Assembly: GCA_045631305.1 (NCBI GenBank) | Contig: JAZQUM010000008.1 | Location: 1 to 24,697 of the forward strand | Origin: JAZQUM01 sp045631305 | GTDB taxonomy: Bacteria > Bacillota > Clostridia > Oscillospirales > Oscillospiraceae | Direction of reading: 5' to 3' | Length of the DNA stretch: 24,697 bases | Shown: positions 1 to 6,027 of the stretch, piece by piece | How the letters are laid out: every line of letters starts with the position of its first letter | Numbering within the stretch: the first letter of the stretch is position 1 | Made by a program: the position numbers and the translations under genes | The notes under the pieces: model-generated | What the model was told of the DNA's origin: nothing | What the model saw: only the letters and a program-made list of their open reading frames with translations | Databases searched by the model: none

Positions 1-1
1 C

Positions 2-1294
2 CCTGAGTTTAAGGGCGCGGGACACAAGGTTGTCCTCTTAACACCCGATTATGATGAAAACGGCCTGCCTACCAAGGATAGCGTTCTCGCTCTCTTTGAT
101 AAGGTTTATGCGGCGATTTCCGCAGGTAAGGTTGTTTCTGCTTACACTCCTACCTTCGGCGGTATCGCTGAGGGCATCATGAAGATGTGCTTCGGTAACG
201 GCGTTGGCTTCGAATTTGAACCCTCCCTGACTCTGGACGAACTCTTCGGCTACAGCTACGGTTCCTTCCTCATGGAAGTGACTGACGATGTGGTGGAAGG
301 CGACCTTCTGGGTTATACTACCGAAGAAGAAGCTCTCGTTTACGGCGAAACCAAGCTTGCTCTCAGTGATGTCTTCGCTGCTTACGAAGGCAAGCTCGCT
401 TCCGTTTATCCCGCAACCGCTCCCGTGGATGCTCCCAAGCCCGAAGCTTATGCCTTCAAGGCTGAATCCTACGCTGCTCCCGCAGTGAAGAGCGCAAAGC
501 CCACCGTGGTGATCCCTGTATTCCCCGGCACCAACTGCGAATATGACGCAGCCCGCGTGCTGGAAGCTGCAGGCGCCAAGGCTGAGATCATGGTCATCAA
601 CAACCTGACTGCCTCCGGCGTTGCACGCAGCGTAGAAGAATTCGCAGCTAAGGTTAAGAACGCTCAGATGATCTTCATCCCCGGCGGCTTCTCCGGCGGC
701 GACGAGCCCGATGGCTCCGGTAAGTTCATCACTGCATTCTTCCGCAACGCAGCTGTTTGCGAAGCTACCATGGAACTTCTGGAAAAGCGCGACGGTTTGA
801 TGGCAGGTATCTGCAACGGCTTCCAGGCTCTCATCAAGCTGGGTCTCGTGCCTTACGGCAAGATCATGGAAACCGACGCAAATTGCCCCACCCTCACTTA
901 TAACTGCATCGGCCGCCACCAGTCCCGTCTGGTGCGCACCCGCATCGCGTCCAACAAGTCTCCCTGGCTGCGCTACACCAACGTGGGCGATGTTTATACC
1001 GTGCCCATCTCCCACGGTGAAGGCCGCTTCCTGGCAAGCGATGAGCTGGTAGCAAGCCTTGCAGCAAACGGTCAGATCGCAACGCAGTATGTTGACATGA
1101 ACGGCGATCCGACGTATGATATTCTTTATAACCCCAACGGCTCTGTTGCCGCTATTGAAGGCATCACCTCTCCCGACGGCCGCGTCTTCGGTAAGATGGG
1201 TCACTCCGAGCGTATCGGCAACGGCCTCTACCGCAACGTACCCGGTGAATATGACATGGGCATGTTCCGCGCCGCCGTGGACTACTTCAAATAA
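2..1294 (+). CDS. purL: Phosphoribosylformylglycinamidine synthase, C-terminal part
   Basis: Partial: the frame is open from the left edge and about 430 C-terminal residues are visible. PurL makes formylglycinamidine ribonucleotide (FGAM) from FGAR, ATP and glutamine in purine synthesis. The first ~165 residues are the end of the synthetase half (TFGGIAEG, then FGNGVGFEF). From about base 506 a class I glutamine amidotransferase domain follows, with the start motif PVFPGTNCEYD, the oxyanion region PGGFSGGDE, the nucleophile Cys in GICNGFQ (codon 812-814) and the His/Glu pair in GHSERIGNG (about 1199-1225). The fused glutaminase makes this the long single-chain PurL rather than the split PurS/PurL/PurQ form of Bacillus. 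It ends 18 bases before guaB, so the two probably share a transcript. The promoter lies outside the window. Family call is very secure. Confidence 0.95.
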   Translation, partial: PEFKGAGHKVVLLTPDYDENGLPTKDSVLALFDKVYAAISAGKVVSAYTPTFGGIAEGIMKMCFGNGVGFEFEPSLTLDELFGYSYGSFLMEVTDDVVEGDLLGYTTEEEALVYGETKLALSDVFAAYEGKLASVYPATAPVDAPKPEAYAFKAESYAAPAVKSAKPTVVIPVFPGTNCEYDAARVLEAAGAKAEIMVINNLTASGVARSVEEFAAKVKNAQMIFIPGGFSGGDEPDGSGKFITAFFRNAAVCEATMELLEKRDGLMAGICNGFQALIKLGLVPYGKIMETDANCPTLTYNCIGRHQSRLVRTRIASNKSPWLRYTNVGDVYTVPISHGEGRFLASDELVASLAANGQIATQYVDMNGDPTYDILYNPNGSVAAIEGITSPDGRVFGKMGHSERIGNGLYRNVPGEYDMGMFRAAVDYFK

Positions 1295-1312
1295 AAGAAA
1301 GGAAATCGAATC

Positions 1313-2815
1313 ATGGCTCATTACTACTCCGAACCCTCCCGCACTTTCAGTGAATATCTGTTGGTGCCCGGCTATACCTCTCCTGAGTGTATTCCTGCCA
1401 ATGTCAGCCTGAAGACCCCTCTTGTTAAGTTTAAGAAGGGTGAACAGAGCGCGATTTCCCTGAATATCCCTATGGTTTCCGCCATCATGCAGTCCGTTTC
1501 CAACGACAGCATGGCAATTGCCCTCGCTAAGGAAGGTGGCCTGAGCTTTATTTACGGTTCTCAGTCCATTGAAGATGAAGCCGCCATGGTAGCCCGCGTC
1601 AAGGGCTACAAGGCAGGTTTCGTTACCTCCGTTTCCAACCTCACCGTAGACGCTACTTTGAACGATGTTCTGGCGCTGAAGGAAAAGAACGGCTTCTCCA
1701 CCATCGCCATCACCGAAGACGGTCAGCCCAACGGCAAGCTCATGGGCCTTGTCACCAGCCGTGACTACCGTGTCAGCCGCATGACCGGCGATGAAAAGGT
1801 GGGCGATTTCATGACCCCCTTCTCCCGCCTCATCACCGCTCCCGACACCGTAACGCTGAAGGAAGCCAACAACATCCTCTGGGAAAACAAGCTCAATGCT
1901 CTTCCCGTTATCGATGAAAACCAGTGCCTGAAGTATTTCGTTTTCCGCAAGGACTATGACAGCCACAAGGAAAACCCCTTGGAACTGCTGGATAGCGACA
2001 AGCGCTATATGGTAGGCGCAGGTATCAACACCAAGGACTATGCTGAGCGTGTTCCCGCTCTGCTGGCTGCCGGCGCAGACGTTCTCTGCATCGACTCTTC
2101 CGAAGGTTACACCTGTTGGCAGGCACAGACCATCGCTTTCATCCGTGAAAAGTACGGTGACAGCGTTAAGGTTGGCGCAGGCAACGTTGTTGACCGCGAC
2201 GGCTTTTTGTTCCTTGCTGAAGCAGGCGCTGACTTCGTTAAGGTCGGTATCGGCGGCGGCTCCATCTGCATCACCCGTGAGCAGAAGGGCATTGGCCGCG
2301 GTCAGGCTACCGCGCTCATCGAAGTGTGCGCTGCCCGCGACGAATATTATGAAAAGACCGGTATCTATGTTCCCGTCTGCTCCGACGGCGGTATCGTTCA
2401 TGACTATCACATGACTCTGGCACTGGCTATGGGCGCAGACTTCATGATGCTGGGCCGTTACTTCGCCCGCTTCGATGAATCTCCCACTCCCAAGGTTCTG
2501 GTCAACGGTCACTATGTGAAGGAATACTGGGGCGAAGGCTCCAACCGCGCCCGCAACTGGCAGCGCTATGACCTGGGCGGCAAGGGCAAGCTGGCCTTCG
2601 AAGAAGGCGTTGACTCCTACGTCAGCTATGCAGGCCCCCTCCATGACAACGTGGAAAAGAGCCTCTACAAGGTAAAGAGCACCATGTGCAACTGCGGCGT
2701 GATCAACATTCCCGATCTGCAGCGCGATGCCAAGATCACTCTGGTTTCCGCTACCAGTATCGTAGAAGGCGGCTATCACGACGTTACTTTGAGAAGCGCC
2801 AGCATGAAGGAATAA
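1313..2815 (+). CDS. guaB: Inosine-5'-monophosphate dehydrogenase, Tritrichomonas-like type
   Basis: Oxidises IMP to XMP with NAD+, the committed step to GMP. 500 residues, cytoplasmic. A TIM barrel is interrupted by a CBS-pair (Bateman) insert at about residues 105-220. Catalytic Cys319 lies in [13 protein letters not shown], the NAD-site Asp261 in CIDSSEG, and the flap Arg418-Tyr419 in RARNWQRYD. These positions coincide with the numbering of the Tritrichomonas foetus enzyme, and the whole protein aligns to my memory of that sequence nearly without gaps. Lys310 and Glu431 are also present, the residues linked in T. foetus to poor mycophenolic acid binding. The start is set by an AAAGGAAA ribosome site about 7 bases upstream. 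It sits between purL and folD, which fits a purine operon. Function is secure; drug response is inferred. Confidence 0.97.
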   Translation: MAHYYSEPSRTFSEYLLVPGYTSPECIPANVSLKTPLVKFKKGEQSAISLNIPMVSAIMQSVSNDSMAIALAKEGGLSFIYGSQSIEDEAAMVARVKGYKAGFVTSVSNLTVDATLNDVLALKEKNGFSTIAITEDGQPNGKLMGLVTSRDYRVSRMTGDEKVGDFMTPFSRLITAPDTVTLKEANNILWENKLNALPVIDENQCLKYFVFRKDYDSHKENPLELLDSDKRYMVGAGINTKDYAERVPALLAAGADVLCIDSSEGYTCWQAQTIAFIREKYGDSVKVGAGNVVDRDGFLFLAEAGADFVKVGIGGGSICITREQKGIGRGQATALIEVCAARDEYYEKTGIYVPVCSDGGIVHDYHMTLALAMGADFMMLGRYFARFDESPTPKVLVNGHYVKEYWGEGSNRARNWQRYDLGGKGKLAFEEGVDSYVSYAGPLHDNVEKSLYKVKSTMCNCGVINIPDLQRDAKITLVSATSIVEGGYHDVTLRSASMKE

Positions 2816-2827
2816 GAGGAAAGCACT

Positions 2828-3664
2828 ATGGCAACGATTCTGGACGGCAAGGCTCTTGCCGCTAAAATGCGCCTTGAGATCGCGGAAGAAGTGAAGGCTC
2901 TTCCCCGCAAGCCCGGCATGGCTGTGATCCTTGTGGGTGATAACCCCGCTTCCCGCCTCTATGTTTCCAATAAGGAAAAGGACTGCGCTGAGTGCGGCTT
3001 TGCAAGCTTTGAATATAAGCTGCCTGAAGAGGCTACCGAAGAGGAAGTCCTCTCCATTATTGACGAGCTCAACAAGCGCGACGATGTGGACGGTATCCTT
3101 GTGCAGCTGCCCGTGCCCAAGCACATCAGCGAGCGCAAGATCATCGAGGCCATCAGCCCCGCCAAGGACGTGGATGCCTTCCACCCCGAAAACGTGGGCC
3201 GCATGACCATCGGCCACTCTCTCCTTTGGCCCTGCACCCCCAGCGGTGTCATGGAAATGCTGAAGGCATATAACATTGAAGTTGCAGGCAAGCATTGCGT
3301 TGTCATCGGCCGCTCCAACATCGTGGGCAAGCCCATGGCGCTGCTGCTCCTTGCCGATAACGGCACCGTCACCGTCTGCCACTCCAAGACCCCCAACCTC
3401 AAAGAAGAGTGCCTCAAGGCAGATATTCTGGTTTCCGCCGTGGGCCGCATCGGTCTTGTTACCGCTGATATGGTAAAAGAAGGCGCTGTTGTTATCGACG
3501 TTGCCATGAACCGCAACGAACAGGGCAAATTCTGCGGCGACGTGGTCTACAGCGAAGTTGCCGAAAAGGCATCCTTCATCACTCCAGTGCCCGGCGGCGT
3601 TGGCCCCATGACCCGCGTGATGCTGATGAAGAATGTCCTGACCGCCGCAAAAGCCCGCATGTGA
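2828..3664 (+). CDS. folD: Bifunctional methylenetetrahydrofolate dehydrogenase / methenyltetrahydrofolate cyclohydrolase
   Basis: Interconverts 5,10-methylene-, methenyl- and 10-formyl-tetrahydrofolate, supplying the formyl groups used in purine synthesis. 278 residues, normal full length. The N-terminal catalytic domain has Tyr45 and Lys49 in the YVSNK motif and the folate-site sequence QLPVPKH. The NADP-binding domain has GRSNIVGKP, and the family signature PVPGGVGPMTR is near the end. The ATG follows guaB by 12 bases with GAGGAAAG as ribosome site. It is the last gene of the purL-guaB-folD unit, and transcription should end at the hairpin at 3794-3841. Placement with purine genes is metabolically coherent. 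Nothing is missing or odd. Confidence 0.97.
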   Translation: MATILDGKALAAKMRLEIAEEVKALPRKPGMAVILVGDNPASRLYVSNKEKDCAECGFASFEYKLPEEATEEEVLSIIDELNKRDDVDGILVQLPVPKHISERKIIEAISPAKDVDAFHPENVGRMTIGHSLLWPCTPSGVMEMLKAYNIEVAGKHCVVIGRSNIVGKPMALLLLADNGTVTVCHSKTPNLKEECLKADILVSAVGRIGLVTADMVKEGAVVIDVAMNRNEQGKFCGDVVYSEVAEKASFITPVPGGVGPMTRVMLMKNVLTAAKARM

Positions 3665-3675
3665 TCTTTTAAGCC

Positions 3676-3756
3676 ATTTTGCTCCATATCTTCGTTATCC
3701 TCGCTTGATGTACCCTCTGTACACCTGCGCTCGTCTGCCTTGATCTGAAGCAAAAT
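3676..3756. repeat. 81-bp imperfect palindrome downstream of folD
   Basis: Outer arms ATTTTGCT (3676-3683) and AGCAAAAT (3749-3756) are perfect inverted repeats. The inner arms TGTAC (3709-3713) and GTACA (3719-3723) share exactly the same centre of symmetry at 3716. Comparing the 38-base arms, 21 positions pair, mostly at the two ends; the middle is degenerate. It lies between the folD stop and the terminator and encodes no plausible protein. It could be a small interspersed palindromic repeat or the remnant of a miniature inverted-repeat element. There is only one copy in this window, so repetition is not shown here. Confidence 0.5.
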
Positions 3757-3793
3757 CATCTCAAAATCCCCAGCGCTGTTTGAAGGCTAATTG

Positions 3794-3841
3794 AAACAAA
3801 AAAAGAAGAGGATGCTCAAGCATCCTCTTCTTTTTTTGTTT
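3794..3841. terminator. Bidirectional intrinsic terminator (folD / small membrane gene)
   Basis: Perfect 22-bp stem (3794-3815 with 3820-3841) closed by a TCAA loop. The stem starts in an A-tract and ends in a T-tract, so it reads as a Rho-independent terminator on both strands. The stop codon of the convergent minus-strand gene lies in the loop at 3816-3818. Confidence 0.93.
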
Positions 3842-4319
3842 TGGGCTGTTTTTTTGATTCGCGATGCGCACCTGCTGCCATGGCTGCAGAAAAGCAACCT
3901 AAAAGCCGCAGACCGTCTTCCGCTATCCATGAGCGGGTAGCGTGGTCAGTGTACCAAATAAAGACGGCATAACCGACGAAACTGATAAAAGCCACAGCGG
4001 TCCAAATGACAAAGGCTCTGTAATGCTGCTCAGGTGTTTTAGTGCGCGTTTTTTTAGCTTTTCCGCTTGCTTTTCTGATATAGGAGAAGACCATAAAAAC
4101 AGCAACGCCCAAAAGGCTCACGATATAAATTGTCCAGCGGGCGATCTCACTTTTCGAAGACCAGGGGAGAATGGCTTCCCGATAGAGAAACCACGCGGAA
4201 AGGGCGGCAAAGACCAGCGCAATGATAGCAAGGTGCAGTTCACCGTAAGGGTGCGGTTCCCGTGGCATTTTGCGGCGCTGTTCCCGATCAAACTTGTTGA
4301 GAGCGTGTTTGCGATCCAT
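3816..4319 (-). CDS. Small four-helix membrane protein of unknown function
   Basis: 167 residues; family not recognised. A basic, cytoplasm-like N-terminus (residues 1-25, rich in Lys/Arg) precedes four hydrophobic stretches at about 28-46, 60-80, 101-122 and 134-150. A Lys/Arg-rich loop (about 82-95) separates helices 2 and 3, and a charged tail (KKQPKTKKEEDA) ends the protein. The start is supported by AGGAGGTG a few bases upstream of the ATG. The stop codon sits in the loop of the folD terminator. It lies downstream of another small membrane protein on the same strand, with a terminator-like hairpin between them. No catalytic motif is seen. Confidence 0.8.
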   Translation of the reverse strand: MDRKHALNKFDREQRRKMPREPHPYGELHLAIIALVFAALSAWFLYREAILPWSSKSEIARWTIYIVSLLGVAVFMVFSYIRKASGKAKKTRTKTPEQHYRAFVIWTAVAFISFVGYAVFIWYTDHATRSWIAEDGLRLLGCFSAAMAAGAHRESKKQPKTKKEEDA

Positions 4320-4360
4320 GGCGGCACCTCCTTTTTATCATTTTATCAAAAAAATGTGAA

Positions 4361-4398
4361 CAAAAAAAGAAGAGGATGCCAAACATCCTCTTCTTTTT
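4361..4398 (-). terminator. Intrinsic terminator after the 88-residue membrane protein gene
   Basis: 15-bp perfect stem (4364-4378 with 4384-4398), loop CCAAA, and a run of seven T on the minus strand (A-tract 4362-4368). Its left arm shares 19 identical bases with that of the terminator at 3794-3841. The stop codon of the upstream minus gene (4397-4399) overlaps the stem edge. Confidence 0.85.
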
Positions 4399-4663
4399 AA
4401 TTTTCTTTTGCAGCCTTTTTGGCTTCTTTTTCTTCTTTATGGGCCTTGAAGTCCTTTATGGCATTCATGGTGAAGATCACAGGAATGATGCAGCTCATCA
4501 CCAGCGTTTCCGTTACCTGACCTGTAGCGATCAGAGAACCGACGATCAGAACGATCCAGACAGGTACCGTCAAAGTTTCCAAAATGGCGCGGCGCAGATA
4601 ATTTACGGGTTCGTCTTCGGGAACGCCGCGTACTTTGCGCTTTTTATGGGAGCCTAATTTCAT
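4397..4663 (-). CDS. Small two-helix membrane protein of unknown function
   Basis: 88 residues; family not recognised. A basic N-terminus (MKLGSHKKRKVRG) is followed by two hydrophobic segments at about 32-46 and 52-67, with a short loop between them, and a highly charged Lys/Glu/Ala tail (residues 70-88). The start at 4663 is chosen because GAGGTGATT precedes it, and because a consensus sigma-A promoter (4685-4713) lies between it and the farther upstream in-frame ATG at 4750, which is therefore unlikely. The gene ends in its own terminator. Confidence 0.82.
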   Translation of the reverse strand: MKLGSHKKRKVRGVPEDEPVNYLRRAILETLTVPVWIVLIVGSLIATGQVTETLVMSCIIPVIFTMNAIKDFKAHKEEKEAKKAAKEN

Positions 4664-4684
4664 ACCAATCACCTCTGTCTTTTT

Positions 4685-4713
4685 ATTATAGCAAAGGCGG
4701 TTAGGCTTGTCAA
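4685..4713 (-). promoter_or_regulatory. Consensus sigma-A promoter for the 88-residue membrane protein
   Basis: On the minus strand TTGACA (4708-4713) and TATAAT (4685-4690) are separated by exactly 17 bases, a perfect match to the vegetative consensus. The -35 box overlaps that of the divergent promoter at 4707-4736. Confidence 0.85.
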
Positions 4714-4736
4714 AGGTATGGGGGCTGGAGTAAAAT
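4707..4736 (+). promoter_or_regulatory. Probable sigma-A promoter for trmO
   Basis: TTGTCA (4707-4712) and TAAAAT (4731-4736) with an 18-base spacer, one mismatch in each box. The trmO ATG is 25 bases after the -10 box. The -35 hexamer occupies nearly the same bases as the -35 of the minus-strand promoter, so the two cannot be bound by polymerase at once. Confidence 0.6.
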
Positions 4737-4761
4737 AAAGAAAAAACCAAAGGAGTCGGTT

Positions 4762-5448
4762 ATGAAGATCATTGCCCACATCCGCACGGATTTCCCCACC
4801 AAGTTTGGCGTGCCCCGTCAGGCAGGGGTGGTGGAGAGCCTCACGGGCCGTATCGTTTTTGAAAAAGAATACCGCAATGCCGCCGCCCTCAAGGGGCTGG
4901 AGGGCTTCTCCCATATCTGGCTCATCTGGCAGTTTTCCAAAGCCGTGCGGGAGACCTGGTCGCCCACCGTGCGCCCGCCCCGTCTGGGAGGTAATGCCCG
5001 CATGGGTGTTTTTGCCACCCGTTCGCCCTTTCGCCCCAATCCCATTGGGCTCTCCTGCGTGAAGCTGGAGCGTGTGGAAGAAGATGGCGCTGACGGGCCT
5101 TGCATTGTGGTTTCGGGTGTGGATCTGATGGACGGCACCCCTATTTACGATATCAAGCCTTACATTCCCTATGCCGACTGCAAGGTGGAAGCCACCGCAG
5201 GCTTCACAGGGGGACTGGACGAGCGGCTGCTGGAAGTAAATTGCGCCGAAGCGCTTCTGGTTTCTTTCCCCGCTGAGCGTCGCGCCGCCCTTTTGGAGAC
5301 CCTTTCCCACGACCCCAGACCCTCTTATCAGGAAGACCCTGAGCGGGTGTACGGCATGGCCTTTGCGGGCTTTGACGTGCGCTTCACCGTGGCGGAAGGC
5401 ACCCTGACCGTCAGGGAAATCCTGCCGTTGCAAGAGAATGAAAAATAA
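4762..5448 (+). CDS. trmO: tRNA (N6-threonylcarbamoyladenosine37-N6)-methyltransferase TrmO family (TsaA-like)
   Basis: Known members methylate N6 of t6A37 in ACY-decoding tRNA-Thr using S-adenosylmethionine. 228 residues, close to the usual bacterial length. The N-terminal beta-barrel (about 1-140) has IAHIRTDFPTKFGVPRQ, GLEGFSHIWLIW and the family signature RSPFRPNPIGLS (residues 87-98); VDLMDGTPIYDIKPYIPY follows. The smaller C-terminal domain (about 160-228) is less conserved. The start is supported by AAAGGAG, with 6 bases to the ATG. The promoter for the next gene is embedded in its last codons, so downstream genes can be expressed separately. The family call is strong; the exact tRNA target is from family knowledge. 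Confidence 0.92.
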   Translation: MKIIAHIRTDFPTKFGVPRQAGVVESLTGRIVFEKEYRNAAALKGLEGFSHIWLIWQFSKAVRETWSPTVRPPRLGGNARMGVFATRSPFRPNPIGLSCVKLERVEEDGADGPCIVVSGVDLMDGTPIYDIKPYIPYADCKVEATAGFTGGLDERLLEVNCAEALLVSFPAERRAALLETLSHDPRPSYQEDPERVYGMAFAGFDVRFTVAEGTLTVREILPLQENEK

Positions 5449-5456
5449 AGTATAAT
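5428..5456 (+). promoter_or_regulatory. Promoter for the deaminase-fusion unit, inside the 3' end of trmO
   Basis: TTGCAA (5428-5433) and a perfect TATAAT (5451-5456) with a 17-base spacer. The -35 box lies in the last codons of trmO. The start codon of the deaminase gene is 36 bases beyond the -10 box, leaving room for the GAGGAGG ribosome site. Confidence 0.65.
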
Positions 5457-5491
5457 AAAAAAGTTAAGTCTATACATGAGGAGGACATCCC

Positions 5492-6004
5492 ATGAGCAGA
5501 ATCAGCAAAGAAAATTACTATCTGGATATTGCCGAAACCGTGCTGGAGCGCGCCACCTGCCTGCGCCGTGTGTACGGTGCCATCATCGTGAAAAACGATG
5601 AAATCATCTCCACCGGTTATAACGGCGCCCCCCGCGGCCGTCAGAACTGCTCTGACCTTGGCTTCTGCTTCCGTGAAGCCATGCAGGTGCCCCGCGGCGA
5701 GCGCTATGAGCTCTGCCGCAGCGTTCACGCTGAGGCCAATGCCATCATCTCCGCTTCCCGCCGCGATATGGTGGGCGGCACCATCTATCTGGTAGGCCGT
5801 GACGCACAGACCAAGGAACTTCTTGGTGATGCCACTTCCTGCTCCATGTGCCGCCGCCAGATCATCAACGCCGGCCTTGAAAAGGTGGTCATCCGCCGTA
5901 CTCCCACCGAATTTGAAGTAGTCCCCGTAGAAGACTGGATCACCGAAGACAACATGGAACTGCAGGATCTGCAGGAAACCATCCGCGCGCTGAAGAAAAA
6001 GTAA
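5492..6004 (+). CDS. dCMP deaminase-type cytidine/deoxycytidylate deaminase
   Basis: 170 residues. A zinc-dependent deaminase of the dCMP deaminase/ComEB group, which converts dCMP to dUMP for dTTP synthesis. The zinc-site motif is HAE (residues 79-81, HAEANAI) plus SCSMC (Cys117 and Cys120). The loop TGYNGAPRG and extra cysteines at 23, 53, 59 and 75 resemble dCMP deaminases that carry a second structural zinc. The usual proline before the first zinc cysteine is a serine here. GAGGAGG precedes the ATG. The next gene starts 23 bases after its stop with no terminator, so they are probably co-transcribed. Substrate is assigned by family only; ComEB-like roles are possible. Confidence 0.88.
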   Translation: MSRISKENYYLDIAETVLERATCLRRVYGAIIVKNDEIISTGYNGAPRGRQNCSDLGFCFREAMQVPRGERYELCRSVHAEANAIISASRRDMVGGTIYLVGRDAQTKELLGDATSCSMCRRQIINAGLEKVVIRRTPTEFEVVPVEDWITEDNMELQDLQETIRALKKK

Positions 6005-6027
6005 GCCAAAGAAGGGAGGCGAAAGCC

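Noticed and set aside
38..3382. A 1114-codon open frame on the minus strand opposite purL, guaB and folD
   Set aside because: It is the codon-aligned antisense of three genes that all lie in the same frame. It stays open because sense codons TTA, CTA and TCA are not used across them. No ribosome site, and the low-complexity protein resembles no family.
4664..4750. Longer start for the 88-residue membrane protein
   Set aside because: The consensus promoter at 4685-4713 lies inside the extension, so the transcript cannot include it.
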